Below the pieces are notes generated by a model. It was not told the DNA's origin. It did no database searches and saw nothing but the letters and a program-made list of their open reading frames with translations. A DNA stretch of 64,000 bases from Nonomuraea fuscirosea (GTDB lineage Bacteria; Actinomycetota; Actinomycetes; Streptosporangiales; Streptosporangiaceae), in contig NZ_PVNG01000003.1 in assembly GCF_003001935.1 (NCBI RefSeq), positions 124,001 through 188,000 of the forward strand, written 5' to 3'. Numbering within the stretch: position 1 is the stretch's first letter; each line of letters opens with the position of its first letter. The position numbers and the translations under genes were made by a program. Below, piece by piece: positions 37,974 through 47,586 of the stretch.

Positions 37974-38468
37974 ATAGCGAGTGAAACACGCATTCTTCTC
38001 AAAGACAGCCAGCGCTAGAGTGTGATGACCATGACAGAAGGTGACAGGATTCGAAATCGCTGACCACGTTTGAACTGACAGCATCGGGTCACGATCTACT
38101 GATCCCTTGTGACTATTTCCGGGTCAGCCCTGCCGGTACACAACGTGACGACCTGCGGTTACGGTCATGCCATCAGGTAACTTTTGGTGTGACTGTCGGC
38201 GCGAAGCGGCACGAGAGCGATAAAGTCGAAGCATCGCCATCGGGCTCACGGCCGACCGCTGTGCTCCCGGCCGGAGCGGCACTCGCGACGATATACGCGA
38301 AGCCCGTGCTGACGATCTCGCGCACCGAAACCAGTGGGTGTGTCTTTGGATTCGCCGAGCGGCCGCTCCAACCGGGTGGCCACCACGGGATGGGATGTCT
38401 TTTGGAGCGCATGAGCCGCGATGGCCGACACGTGTGGGGCCGCGCGGCATGGGACGGGATGGTGACAT
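37974..38468. other. AT-richer divergent intergenic region with candidate small ORFs
   Basis: This 495-base gap separates the minus-strand PGM1-like ligase from the plus-strand M20 gene and has visibly lower GC than its surroundings. On the minus strand, directly upstream of the ligase, two overlapping small frames exist: 38173-38412 (79 codons, containing NPKTHPLVSVREIVSTGF) and a frame ending at 38124 (tail GMTVTAGRHVVYRQG, with in-frame Met codons giving about 38 residues). Third-position GC is about 50-70 percent, below normal genes. They could be a precursor peptide for the ligase or simply promoter DNA. GCATTCTTCTC is repeated at 37940 and 37990. Confidence 0.35.
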
Positions 38469-39692
38469 ATGCGGGGACGTGAGCTTCGGGGGGAACTCGA
38501 CGCGTTCCTGGCGGAGATGGAGCAGGACCTCGTGGCCTTCCGCCGCGACCTGCACATGCACCCCGAACTGGCCTTCGCCGAATATCGCACCACGCAGCGG
38601 ATCGCCGAGCGGCTCACCGCCGCCGGGCTGACCCCTTCGGTGCTGCCGCGGGGCACGGGGCTGATCTGCGACGTGGGCAGCGGCGACGGGCCGACCATCG
38701 CGTTGCGGGCCGACATCGACGCGCTGCCGCTGCAGGACGAGAAGGACGTGCCCTACCGCTCGACCGTGGCCGGAGCCTGCCACGCCTGCGGCCACGACGT
38801 GCACACCACGGTGCTGCTCGGCACCTCGCTCTTCCTCGCCCAGCAGGCCGCCGCCGGGCTGCTGCCCGGCCGGGTACGCCTGATCTTCCAGCCCGCCGAG
38901 GAGCTGCCCGGCGGCGCGCTCGAGGTCATGGCCCAGGGCGGCATCAGCGGCGTCGACCGGATCTTCGGCCTCCACTGCGACCCGCGGGTCGACGTCGGCC
39001 AGCTCGGTCTCAGGAGCGGGCCCATCACCTCCGCCTGCGACAAGATCGCGGTGCGCGTGTCCGGGCCCGGCGGCCACACCGCCCGTCCCCACCTGACCGC
39101 CGACCTCGTCTTCGCGCTGGCCAAGATCCTCACCGAGCTGCCCGCCGCGCTGTCGCGCCGGGTCGACCCGCGCTCCTCGCTCAGCCTGGTCTGGGGCAAG
39201 GTCGTCGCGGGCTCCGCGGCCAACGCCATCCCCGACGACGGGGTGGCCGAGGGCACCGTGCGCTGCCTCGACGAGAACGCCTGGCACGCCGCCCCCGACC
39301 TGATCAAGTCGCTGCTGGAGTCGGTCGCGAGCGCCTACGGCGTCGAGGCCACCCTGGACTACACCCGCGGGGTGCCGCCGGTGGTCAACGACGAGGTCAG
39401 CGTCGAGATGCTGAGCGAGGCGGCCGAGCAGGCGCTGGGCGCGGGGGCGGTCGTCCCCACCCAGCAGTCGCTCGGCGGCGAGGACTTCGCCTGGTACCTG
39501 GAGTCGATCCCCGGAGCGTTCGCCCGGCTCGGCACGCGCTCGACCGACGGGATCACGTACGACATCCACCAGGGCACGTTCGACGTGGACGAGCAGGCGA
39601 TCGCCATGGGGGTCAGGGTCATGGCCACCACGGCGCTGACCTCGCTGTGGGAGGTCGGGCCGCTCGACTCGATCACCAGCGCCATGGCCTGA
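38469..39692 (+). CDS. M20 family amidohydrolase (M20D)
   Basis: Zn- or Mn-dependent hydrolase of N-acyl amino acids or related amides. 407 aa: FRRDLHMHPELAF at the N-terminus, ALRADIDALPL, the metal motif ACHACGHDVHTT, FQPAEE with the catalytic Glu pair, and a dimerisation domain in the middle (VRVSGPGGHTARPH). The substrate is unknown; homologues act on N-acetyl amino acids, hippurate or indole-acetyl conjugates. Divergent from the PGM1-like ligase, and convergent with the PepX-like gene behind a perfect hairpin. Confidence 0.88.
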   Translation: MRGRELRGELDAFLAEMEQDLVAFRRDLHMHPELAFAEYRTTQRIAERLTAAGLTPSVLPRGTGLICDVGSGDGPTIALRADIDALPLQDEKDVPYRSTVAGACHACGHDVHTTVLLGTSLFLAQQAAAGLLPGRVRLIFQPAEELPGGALEVMAQGGISGVDRIFGLHCDPRVDVGQLGLRSGPITSACDKIAVRVSGPGGHTARPHLTADLVFALAKILTELPAALSRRVDPRSSLSLVWGKVVAGSAANAIPDDGVAEGTVRCLDENAWHAAPDLIKSLLESVASAYGVEATLDYTRGVPPVVNDEVSVEMLSEAAEQALGAGAVVPTQQSLGGEDFAWYLESIPGAFARLGTRSTDGITYDIHQGTFDVDEQAIAMGVRVMATTALTSLWEVGPLDSITSAMA

Positions 39693-39751
39693 GACGGCCT
39701 GAGCTCCGACCGGCCGTCCCCGGAGACACCCGTCCCCGCCGGCCCGCTCCC

Positions 39752-39775
39752 TCTCCGCCGGTACGCCGGCGGAGA
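39752..39775. terminator. Perfect 10-bp hairpin between convergent genes
   Basis: TCTCCGCCGG (39752-39761) pairs with CCGGCGGAGA (39766-39775) around TACG, a stable tetraloop type, then TTTCC. It serves the M20 gene and possibly the opposite PepX-like gene. Confidence 0.75.
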
Positions 39776-39827
39776 TTTCCTGGGGGAGCGGGGCGGCGGG
39801 GTCGTTCTTTCTCCCGAGGGCCGGCGC

Positions 39828-41723
39828 TCAGAAGAGCTTGCCGAGCACCACCGGAAGGTGCAGGGCCGACTGGCCGGGGGAGACGGTGACCTTGGTGCCG
39901 GCGGGATAGCGCAGGGTGTAGTCGTAGTCGGTCGAGATGATCACCAGGCCCAGCCGGTGCCCCTTCTTGAACAGGTAGTCGGTCGGCTGGAAGTCCCAGG
40001 TGAAGGAGTACTCCTTGCCGGCCCGCAGCGGTTCGGTGCGGTCGGCGCGGTGGCGGTTGCGGACGTCGAGCCAGCCCCTGGTGACGATCTTGTACGGGGT
40101 GGTCGAGGTGCCCAGGGTGCGCAGGACGGTGCAGCCGGTGTCACCCGGGATGCCCTGGCCGTAACAGTAGTTCTGGCCGGTCGAGAGCAGCGTCCCGTTG
40201 GGCCGGACGTCGGTGCCGTAGTCCACCAGCAGCGCCGTCAGGTACGGCGAGGCCCCGTCCTTCATGGAGGCCCGCATCGACACCGTCGGCGTCCCCGATA
40301 CGCGCACGTCGGCGGGCAGGACCTTGGTCGTGTACGCCAGCCGGTTCGGGTCCGCCCCCATCGACTCCACGAGCTGCTCGGCGGTCCTGGTCTTCTGGTC
40401 CACGAAGGACTCCTTGGCCGTGCGCGGGCGCGGCAGCAGCCCCAGTGACGAGCCGGGTCCCGGGTGGAGCGGCACGGTGACGGTGCCGGGCAGCGGCCAG
40501 GAGGCGTGCTGTCCCCACTGACCGGCCGCGATCTCCACGTCGGCCTGCGGCTCACGCATGATGCCCGAGTCGATCTTGTACAGCCAGTGGTCGAACCAGC
40601 CGTGCAGCTGGCGCAGCCACTCCTCCGTGCGCAGGTTGAAGGGGTTCATGTGGGTGCCCTGGTGCAGCCAGATCTTGCGCGGCACGTGCCGCTTGGCCAG
40701 GGCGTACCACCACTGCGCGAACTGCTTGGTCTTGACGTTCCAGTCGTTGAGCCCGTGCACGACGAAGACGCTGGCCTTGACCTTGTTCACGTCGTTCAGG
40801 TAGTTGCGGGCGTCCCAAAGGGGGCTGTAGTCGCCGGTGATCCGGTCCTGCGTGGCGGTCAGCCGGTCCATCAGGGCGCCGCACACCTCCTGGCCGTTCT
40901 CCCTGGTCAGCACGTACTTGGCGAGCACGTCGAGGTCTTCGCCCTGGAAGCCGCCGGGGGCCAGGACGCCGCCGTTGGCGCGGTAGTAGTCGTACCAGCT
41001 GGAGATGGCGGCGATCGGCACGATCGTCTCCAGGCCCTTGACGCCGGTGGCGGCGACGGCGTTCGGCAGCGTGCCGTTGTAGGAGACGCCGATCATGCCG
41101 ACCTTGCCGGTCGACCAGGTGGCCTGGACCGGGTTACCGGCGGCGTCGAAGCCCTTGGCGCGGCCGTTCAGCCAGTCGATGGCGGCCTTCGGGCCGGCCG
41201 TCTCGTTGCGGTCGCCCGAGGTGGGACAGCCGGTGGCCCGGCCGCTGCCGATGTTCTCCACCAGGGCGATGGCGTAGCCGCGGGGCACGAAGTAGTTGTC
41301 GTAGTAGCCGTCGAACGGCTCGGCGGCCAGCTTGGGCGAGGCGGCCCGCAGGGCGGGCAGCGGGTTGCCGTTCGCGTCCACGTCAACGGGATGGTTGGCG
41401 ACGTCGTTGCCGCCCGCGTAGTACGGGCTCGCCTCCATGATGACCGGGACCTTCAGCCCCTGGTCGGTCTCCTTGGGGCGCAGGATGTCCACGGCCACCC
41501 GGTCCGGCCGGCCGTCGTTGTCGCTGTCGGTTCCCGCGACCTCGACGAACACCGTCTGGCTGATGGCGTCCGCCCGGGAGAAGACGGGCTGGGTGGCGTT
41601 GTTCTCGACTTTGATCGCCGGGGTGGCCGGTGTGGCCGCGGCGGGTGCCGTTCCCGCCAAGCTCGCCACGAGCAGGGCGGTCAATGGCACGATGAGCTTG
41701 GCTAAGGTCTTGCGTGGGTGCAT
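39828..41723 (-). CDS. Secreted X-Pro dipeptidyl-peptidase (S15/CocE family)
   Basis: Cleaves X-Pro dipeptides from peptide N-termini outside the cell. 631 aa with a signal peptide (to about residue 30, cut near AAA). Catalytic triad regions: Ser in GVSYNGTLPN, Asp in VVHGLNDWNV, His in LHQGTHMNP. The C-terminal jelly-roll typical of the family follows (YLTALLVDYG, RGWLDVRNR, LGLVIISTDYDYTLRYP). ATG 41723 has GGAG at 6 bases; the frame is open further upstream without a ribosome site. Divergent from the BMP lipoprotein operon. Confidence 0.88.
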   Translation of the reverse strand: MHPRKTLAKLIVPLTALLVASLAGTAPAAATPATPAIKVENNATQPVFSRADAISQTVFVEVAGTDSDNDGRPDRVAVDILRPKETDQGLKVPVIMEASPYYAGGNDVANHPVDVDANGNPLPALRAASPKLAAEPFDGYYDNYFVPRGYAIALVENIGSGRATGCPTSGDRNETAGPKAAIDWLNGRAKGFDAAGNPVQATWSTGKVGMIGVSYNGTLPNAVAATGVKGLETIVPIAAISSWYDYYRANGGVLAPGGFQGEDLDVLAKYVLTRENGQEVCGALMDRLTATQDRITGDYSPLWDARNYLNDVNKVKASVFVVHGLNDWNVKTKQFAQWWYALAKRHVPRKIWLHQGTHMNPFNLRTEEWLRQLHGWFDHWLYKIDSGIMREPQADVEIAAGQWGQHASWPLPGTVTVPLHPGPGSSLGLLPRPRTAKESFVDQKTRTAEQLVESMGADPNRLAYTTKVLPADVRVSGTPTVSMRASMKDGASPYLTALLVDYGTDVRPNGTLLSTGQNYCYGQGIPGDTGCTVLRTLGTSTTPYKIVTRGWLDVRNRHRADRTEPLRAGKEYSFTWDFQPTDYLFKKGHRLGLVIISTDYDYTLRYPAGTKVTVSPGQSALHLPVVLGKLF

Positions 41724-41834
41724 GCGGGGCTCCGATATGAGGTTTCCACCGTCGGTGGGAATCTCTGACACGATGAGCTTCGGGGCAAGGGGTGATCGTG
41801 CACCAAAGTTGGGCAAAATTTCGTGGAACCCCTG

Positions 41835-41858
41835 CTGTGTCACAAAACCGCGACACAG
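41835..41858. promoter_or_regulatory. Inverted repeat upstream of the nucleoside uptake operon
   Basis: CTGTGTC (41835-41841) and GACACAG (41852-41858) are perfectly inverted around 10 bases. CCTGTGTC recurs near 41910. They lie in the 289-base gap between the PepX-like gene and the BMP gene; the bound regulator is unknown. Confidence 0.4.
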
Positions 41859-42012
41859 GTCACGGACGCGACTGATGTCGATAACGGACAGGTTGCGACC
41901 CTGTGTCCCGGTTTGGTTAGCCCTGGTCAAGCAACTATCTTCCGTGCAGGTGCCGTACGTTTCTTCGCGCCCGCGACGAGATTCGGCGGCGGGGAAATGG
42001 AAGGGAGTCGCC

Positions 42013-43080
42013 TTGCTCGGCAAGCGATTCAACAGGATGGCGCTCGGCTCGGTCGCCGGCGTCATGCTCATGGCAGCGGCCGCCTGTGGTGGCGGCGATG
42101 GTGGGGGCACCACGGCGAGTCAGGAGCCGACCGGCGCGAGCAGCGAGGCGCCCAAGGACGCGCTCAAGGTGGGTCTCGCGTTCGACGTCGGCGGGCGAGG
42201 TGACAAGTCCTTCAACGACGCCGCCTACACCGGCCTGGAGAAGGCCAAGACGGACCTCGGCGCCGAGATCAAGGAGCTGAGCCCGTCCGCCGACGGCTCC
42301 AACCGCGGCGACCTGCTGCGTCAGCTCGCGGACGCCGGCTACAACCCGATCATCGGCGTGGGCTTCGCCTACGGCGAGGACATCAAGAAGACGGCCGAGG
42401 AATACCCGGACATCCAGTTCGCGGTCGTCGACTCCGCCTCCAACGCGCCCAACGTGACCGGCCTGCTGTTCGCCGAGGAGCAGGGCTCCTACCTGGCGGG
42501 CGTGGCCGCGGCGACCAAGTCGGAGAGCGGCCACGTCGGCTTCGTCGGCGGCGTCGAGTCCGACCTGATCAAGAAGTTCGAGGCCGGCTTCGTGGCCGGG
42601 GTGAAGTCGGTCAAGGCGGACGCCAAGATCGATATCACCTACCTCACCCCCGACGGCGACTTCTCCGGCTTCAAGGCCCCCGACAAGGGCAAGGTCGCGG
42701 CCGAGAAGATGTACCAGGACGGCGCGGACATCGTCTACCACGCCTCCGGCGACTCCGGCCTCGGCGTGTTCCAGGCGGCCGCCGCGGCCAAGAAGAAGGC
42801 CATCGGCGTCGACTCCGACCAGCGCCAGACGGTCAAGGAGAGCGACCTGCAGTCCGTCATCATGACCTCGATGCTCAAGCGCGTCGACGTCGGCGTCTTC
42901 GAGTTCGTCAAGGCGTTCCAGGGTGGCGCCAAGGGCGGCTCGAACGTGACGTACGACCTCAAGGTCGACGGCGTCGGCCTGTCCACCACGGGCGGCGAGA
43001 TCGACGACATCAAGGACAAGCTCGACGCTGCCAAGCAGGACATCGTCGACGGCAAGATCACGGTTCCTGCCAAGCCGTAA
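42013..43080 (+). CDS. BMP/PnrA-family nucleoside-binding lipoprotein
   Basis: Captures nucleosides outside the membrane for the ABC transporter encoded next. 355 aa: a signal with Cys after MLMAAAA (an unusual but acceptable lipobox), then the BMP fold beginning LKVGLAFDVGGRGDKSFND, with GVGFAYGEDI, VGFVGGVESDLIKKFEAGF and IGVDSDQR. TTG 42013 is chosen because AGGGAG lies 5 bases upstream; an ATG at 42037 is the alternative. A weak hairpin separates it from the ATPase gene, which would allow more binding protein than transporter to be made. Confidence 0.92.
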   Translation: MLGKRFNRMALGSVAGVMLMAAAACGGGDGGGTTASQEPTGASSEAPKDALKVGLAFDVGGRGDKSFNDAAYTGLEKAKTDLGAEIKELSPSADGSNRGDLLRQLADAGYNPIIGVGFAYGEDIKKTAEEYPDIQFAVVDSASNAPNVTGLLFAEEQGSYLAGVAAATKSESGHVGFVGGVESDLIKKFEAGFVAGVKSVKADAKIDITYLTPDGDFSGFKAPDKGKVAAEKMYQDGADIVYHASGDSGLGVFQAAAAAKKKAIGVDSDQRQTVKESDLQSVIMTSMLKRVDVGVFEFVKAFQGGAKGGSNVTYDLKVDGVGLSTTGGEIDDIKDKLDAAKQDIVDGKITVPAKP

Positions 43081-43103
43081 CTGGGGTATGAGTGACAGAT
43101 GAG

Positions 43104-43135
43104 GGCCCGGAGTCCGTAAACTTCGGGCCTTCTGT
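43104..43135 (+). terminator. Attenuator-like hairpin between BMP and ABC genes
   Basis: GGCCCG (43104-43109) pairs with CGGGCC (43124-43129) and is followed by TTCTGTCT. Its modest stem suggests partial termination within the operon. Confidence 0.5.
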
Positions 43136-43167
43136 CTATGTCGCCCACCCGCTCTAGGAGAGGCGAA

Positions 43168-44775
43168 ATGAGTGCTGACACCCTGGCCACGGCGCGACCC
43201 GCCGTAGAGCTGGAGGGCATCACCAAGCGTTTCCCCGGTGTCGTCGCGAACCACGACATCCGCATCACCGTCCAGCCCGGCACGGTGCACGCCATCGTCG
43301 GGGAGAACGGCGCGGGCAAGTCCACCCTGATGAAGATCCTCTACGGCATGCAGAAGCCGGACGAGGGGACGATCAAGGTCAACGGCACGGAGGTCAGCTT
43401 CCGTACGCCGAGCGACGCCATCGAGGTCGGGATCGGCATGGTGCACCAGCACTTCATGCTCGCCGACAACTTCACGGTGCTGGAGAACATCATCCTCGGC
43501 GCCGAGCCGAAGCGGGCCGGGCGGCTCGACACGGCCGCGGCCCGCAAGCGCATCACCGAACTGGCCGCCGCGCACGGCCTGCGGGTCGACCCCGACCGGC
43601 TGGTGGAGGACCTCGGCGTCGGCGACCGCCAGCGCGTCGAGATCCTCAAGGTCCTCTACCGCGGCGCCCGCATCCTCATCCTCGACGAGCCGACCGCCGT
43701 GCTCGTGCCGCAGGAGGTCGACGAGCTCTTCCAGAACCTGCGCGAGCTCAAGGCCGAGGGCCTGACCGTCATCTTCATCTCCCACAAGCTCGACGAGGTG
43801 CTCGGCATCGCCGACGCCATCACCGTGATCCGCCGCGGCACCACCGTCGCCAGCGTCGATCCGGGCGACGTCACCGCGCGCCAGCTCGCCGAGCTGATGG
43901 TGGGCAGCGAGCTGCCGACCCCTGAGACCCGCGAGTCCACGGTGACCGACACGGTCGCGCTGCGGGTCTCCCAGCTCACCGTGGAGGCCGACGGCCACCA
44001 TGCCCTGCCCAAGGGCGTCTCCGTCGGTGACTACGCCGCCCGGCTGCGCTCGGAGGGCAAGCGGCTGCTGCTCGACGAGGTCTCGCTCCAGGTGCGCAAG
44101 GGCGAGATCCTGGGTATCGCCGGCGTCGAGGGCAACGGCCAGTCGGAGCTGATCGAGGCCATCATGGGCATCCGCGCCGCGCACGGCCGCGTCGAGCTGA
44201 ACGGGCGCGACATCAGCGGCTGGTCCACCCTGCGGCGTCGCGAGGCCGGCATCGGCTACATCCCGGAGGACCGGCACCGGCAGGGCCTGCTCCTTGAGGC
44301 CTCGCTCTGGGAGAACCGGGTGCTCGGCCACCAGACCAGGAAGCCCGCGCGCAACGGCATCTGGGTGGACCGGCGCGCCTCCAAGGCCGACACCCAGCGC
44401 ATCGTCGAGGCGTACGACGTCCGCACGCCCGGCGTCGACACGCTGGCGCTGGCCCTGTCGGGCGGCAACCAGCAGAAGCTGATCGTGGGCCGCGAGATGA
44501 GCGGCGAACCCGCGTTCCTCATCGCCGCGCACCCCACGCGCGGTGTGGACGTCGGCGCCCAGGCCGCGATCTGGGACCACCTGCGCGACGCCCGCGCCGC
44601 CGGGCTGGCGGTGCTGCTCATCTCCGCCGACCTCGACGAGCTGATCGGCCTGTCCGACTCGATCCAGGTCATCTACCGGGGCCGGCTCGTCGCCGGGCTC
44701 GACCCCCGCGAGATCACGCCCGAACAGCTGGGCGGTTACATGACCGGCGCCATCGCCGGAAACGAGGAGATGTGA
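43168..44775 (+). CDS. ABC transporter ATPase for nucleosides (double NBD, NupA/RbsA-like)
   Basis: 535 aa with two nucleotide-binding domains. NBD1 is complete: Walker A GENGAGKST (45-53), Q-loop MVHQHFML, signature LGVGDRQ (relatives have LSVG), Walker B ILILDEPT (169-176). NBD2 lacks a canonical Walker A (GVEGNGQSELIE) but keeps the signature LSGGNQQK and HPTRGVDVGA. This asymmetry is normal for sugar and nucleoside importers. ATG 43168 has GGAGAGG. Its stop overlaps the permease start as TGATG. Confidence 0.93.
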   Translation: MSADTLATARPAVELEGITKRFPGVVANHDIRITVQPGTVHAIVGENGAGKSTLMKILYGMQKPDEGTIKVNGTEVSFRTPSDAIEVGIGMVHQHFMLADNFTVLENIILGAEPKRAGRLDTAAARKRITELAAAHGLRVDPDRLVEDLGVGDRQRVEILKVLYRGARILILDEPTAVLVPQEVDELFQNLRELKAEGLTVIFISHKLDEVLGIADAITVIRRGTTVASVDPGDVTARQLAELMVGSELPTPETRESTVTDTVALRVSQLTVEADGHHALPKGVSVGDYAARLRSEGKRLLLDEVSLQVRKGEILGIAGVEGNGQSELIEAIMGIRAAHGRVELNGRDISGWSTLRRREAGIGYIPEDRHRQGLLLEASLWENRVLGHQTRKPARNGIWVDRRASKADTQRIVEAYDVRTPGVDTLALALSGGNQQKLIVGREMSGEPAFLIAAHPTRGVDVGAQAAIWDHLRDARAAGLAVLLISADLDELIGLSDSIQVIYRGRLVAGLDPREITPEQLGGYMTGAIAGNEEM

Positions 44776-45917
44776 TGCCCGCCGGGCTCAACCGGGCACT
44801 GCTCACCGTCGCCGGCGCCGCCGTCGCCGTCGTCCTGGCGATCGCGATCTGCAGTGTGGCCATCGTCGTCGCGGGCGGTAGCCCGTTCGACGCGCTGGCC
44901 GCCTTCTTCGACTTCGGCAACAGCGCGCGGGCGGAGTCGAACTCCGTCGCCACCTTCCTCAACAGGGCCGTGCCGCTGTTCATCGCCGGTCTGGCGGTGG
45001 CCGTCGGCTTCCGCATGAACCTCTTCAACATCGGCGTCGAGGGCCAGTACCGCATCGCCGCCATCTGCGCGGCGTTCGTGGGCTCCACCTTCACCGCCCC
45101 CGCCCCCATCCAGATCGGGATCATCATCCTGGTCGCGGCCGCGGTCGGCGGCCTGTACGCGCTCATCCCCGCCGTCATGAAGGTGACCAGGGGCGTGAAC
45201 GAGGTCATCTCCACGATCATGCTCAACTACATCGCGATCGCGCTGTCGGCGTACCTGCTGCGCGAGCCGTTCGCGGGTGAGCGGGCGGAGGGCCAGCTCA
45301 ACACGACGACGCCGCCGCTGCCCGAGTCGGGCATGTTCCCCGACCTGAACTTCGTCTTCGAGTGGTTCGGCATGCTGCCGCCCACCCGCAACGGCGGTCT
45401 GTGGGGCTTCCTGCTCGTGGCCGTGGCGCTGGGCGTGGTCATCTGGGTCGTACTGGAGCGCACCCGGTTCGGCTTCACCATCAAGGCCAGCGGGCTCAAC
45501 AGCCCGGCCGCCCTCGCCTCCGGCGTCAACCCCAAGAAGATGATCATCGCCGCCATGGTGCTGTCGGGCGCGATCGCCGGGCTCATCGGCCTGCCCGAGA
45601 TCCTCGGCGACCGGGGCGCCTACACCAACAACTTCACCGCCGGCCTGGGCTTCCTCGGCATCGCGGTGGCGCTGCTCGGCCGCAACAAGCCCGTCGGCAT
45701 CGCGTTCGCCGCGCTGCTGTTCGCCTTCCTCGACCGGGCCCAGGGCGCGCTGCAGTTCGCCGACATCCCCGCCTCCGTCGTCACCATCATCCAGGGCGCG
45801 ATCGTGCTGCTGGTCGTCGTGGCCAACGAGGTGACCAACCGCGTCGCGCTCAGAATCGAAGAACGGCGAGCGGCCCAGCAGCTCGGCAGGAACACTCCCG
45901 TTGAGGTGGCAGCATGA
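44775..45917 (+). CDS. ABC nucleoside transporter permease 1
   Basis: 380 aa, about nine membrane helices, BPD_transp_2 type. Family motifs are GFRMNLFNIGVEGQYRIAA near residue 80 and RGVNEVISTIMLNYIA, plus TIKASGLNSPAALASGVN. ATG 44775 overlaps the ATPase stop by one base (TGATG). The next permease starts within its stop (ATGA), so the four transport genes are tightly coupled. Confidence 0.93.
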   Translation: MPAGLNRALLTVAGAAVAVVLAIAICSVAIVVAGGSPFDALAAFFDFGNSARAESNSVATFLNRAVPLFIAGLAVAVGFRMNLFNIGVEGQYRIAAICAAFVGSTFTAPAPIQIGIIILVAAAVGGLYALIPAVMKVTRGVNEVISTIMLNYIAIALSAYLLREPFAGERAEGQLNTTTPPLPESGMFPDLNFVFEWFGMLPPTRNGGLWGFLLVAVALGVVIWVVLERTRFGFTIKASGLNSPAALASGVNPKKMIIAAMVLSGAIAGLIGLPEILGDRGAYTNNFTAGLGFLGIAVALLGRNKPVGIAFAALLFAFLDRAQGALQFADIPASVVTIIQGAIVLLVVVANEVTNRVALRIEERRAAQQLGRNTPVEVAA

Positions 45918-47194
45918 CCAGGGTCCGCACGTACCACCTGGCGCTGATCGGCGTCGCCGGGCTCATCCTGCTGGTGTCGCTGGTGCGCGTGCTGACCGGC
46001 TTCGACGACCTCACCTCGTCCGGCACGGTCGGCGCCGCGCTGGTCCTGGCCGTGCCGATCGCCCTGGCCGGGCTCGGCGGTCTGTGGGCCGAGCGGGCCG
46101 GCGTGGTCAACATCGGCCTCGAAGGCATGATGGTGCTCGGCACCTGGTTCGCCGGCTGGGCCGGCTACCAGTGGGGTCCCATGGCCGCGCTGGCCGCCGG
46201 GCTGCTCGGCGGCGCGCTCGGCGGGCTGCTGCACGCCATCGCGACCGTGTCGTTCGGCGTCGACCACATCATCAGCGGTGTCGCCATCAACCTGCTCGGC
46301 CCCGGCATCACCCGCTTCCTGTCGGAAGTCCTCTACAAGGAGGGCACGCCCGCCTCCGAGGCGGGCGCCGGCATCACCAGCTCGCCCGCGGTACGTGGGG
46401 AGACGCCCACGTTCGACCTGCCGTTGCTGTCCTCCGGGCCCGACCTGCTCGGCAAGCTGGAGAGCACCCACTGGTTCCTGGTGGCCGACGTCGCGGGCGT
46501 GCTGCGCGGGCTCACCCACGGCATCAGCGTGCTGGTGATCGTGGCCGTGCTGCTGCTGCCGCTGACGTTCTTCGTGCTCTGGCACACCGCCTTCGGCCTG
46601 CGGTTGCGCTCGGCCGGTGAGAACCCGTGGGCGGCCGAGTCGCTCGGCGTCAACGTCTACCGGATCAAGTACGTCGCCGTCGTCCTGTCCGGCGCCTTCG
46701 CCGGGCTCGGCGGCGTGTTCCTCGTCTTCTTCACCGACAAGTACGTCGAGGGCCAGACCCAGGGGCGCGGCTTCATCGGCCTCGCCGCCATGATCTTCGG
46801 CAACTGGCGGCCGGGCGGCCTGGCCGGTGGCTCCGCCCTGTTCGGCTACGCCAGCAGCCTGCAGCTGCGCAGCGCCCCGGCGGTCAACACGTTCTTCCTG
46901 TTCGGCGCGGTGCTGCTGCTGGTCTACCTCGGCCTGCAGATCCGCCGCCTGACCTCCGCCGACCGGCCGGTCGAACTGGCCGCTCCAGGGCCCAGGCAGT
47001 ACACCCTGATGGGCCTGGCCGCGCTCGGCGCGGTCTTCCTGATCTGGCTCTGGCTGACCATCGACCAGCTGCCCAACGACTTCATCTTCATCACGCCACA
47101 CGTGCTCACGCTGCTCGTGCTCCTGGTCGCCTCGCAGCGCCTGCGGATGCCCAAGGCCGACGGCGTCAGCTATCGCCGGGGGGAACAACATTGA
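45914..47194 (+). CDS. ABC nucleoside transporter permease 2
   Basis: 426 aa, about ten membrane helices. Motifs: LAGLGGLWAERAGVVNIGLEGMMV, SFGVDHIISGVAINLLGPG, RLRSAGENPWAAESLGVNV. It pairs with the preceding permease to form the channel. ATG 45914 overlaps the previous stop by 4 bases. Its own stop overlaps the TTG start of cdd (TTGA). Confidence 0.93.
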   Translation: MTRVRTYHLALIGVAGLILLVSLVRVLTGFDDLTSSGTVGAALVLAVPIALAGLGGLWAERAGVVNIGLEGMMVLGTWFAGWAGYQWGPMAALAAGLLGGALGGLLHAIATVSFGVDHIISGVAINLLGPGITRFLSEVLYKEGTPASEAGAGITSSPAVRGETPTFDLPLLSSGPDLLGKLESTHWFLVADVAGVLRGLTHGISVLVIVAVLLLPLTFFVLWHTAFGLRLRSAGENPWAAESLGVNVYRIKYVAVVLSGAFAGLGGVFLVFFTDKYVEGQTQGRGFIGLAAMIFGNWRPGGLAGGSALFGYASSLQLRSAPAVNTFFLFGAVLLLVYLGLQIRRLTSADRPVELAAPGPRQYTLMGLAALGAVFLIWLWLTIDQLPNDFIFITPHVLTLLVLLVASQRLRMPKADGVSYRRGEQH

Positions 47195-47586
47195 ACATCG
47201 ACTGGGACGGCCTGCGGGACGAGGCCAGGGAAGCCATGCGGTACGCGTACGCGCCGTACTCGAAGTTTCCCGTCGGGGCGGCCGCTCTGGTGGACGACGG
47301 GCGGATCGTCACCGGCTGCAACGTCGAGAACGCCTCCTACGGCCTGGGCCTGTGCGCCGAGTGCGGCCTGGTCTCGGCGCTGCAGCGCTCGGGCGGCGGC
47401 CGGCTGGTGGCCTTCACCTGCGTGGACGGCCACGGTGAGCTGCTCATGCCGTGCGGGCGCTGCCGCCAGCTCCTGTACGAGTTCGGCGGCGAGGACCTGG
47501 TGCTGGAGACCGAGGACGGCCCGAAGCGGATGGCCGAGATCCTGCCGTACGCGTTCGGGCCGCAGGACCTCAGCAGGAGCGCGTGA
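47191..47586 (+). CDS. cdd: Cytidine deaminase
   Basis: Deaminates cytidine and deoxycytidine to (deoxy)uridine. 131 aa, tetrameric type: zinc ligands C55 in LCAECG with catalytic Glu57, and C88 and C91 in MPCGRCRQLL; NVENASYGLGLCAE is the family core. TTG 47191 is the start, overlapping the permease stop by 4 bases. TGATG links it to deoA. Uridine formed here can enter the pyrimidine phosphorylase encoded next. Confidence 0.95.
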   Translation: MNIDWDGLRDEAREAMRYAYAPYSKFPVGAAALVDDGRIVTGCNVENASYGLGLCAECGLVSALQRSGGGRLVAFTCVDGHGELLMPCGRCRQLLYEFGGEDLVLETEDGPKRMAEILPYAFGPQDLSRSA

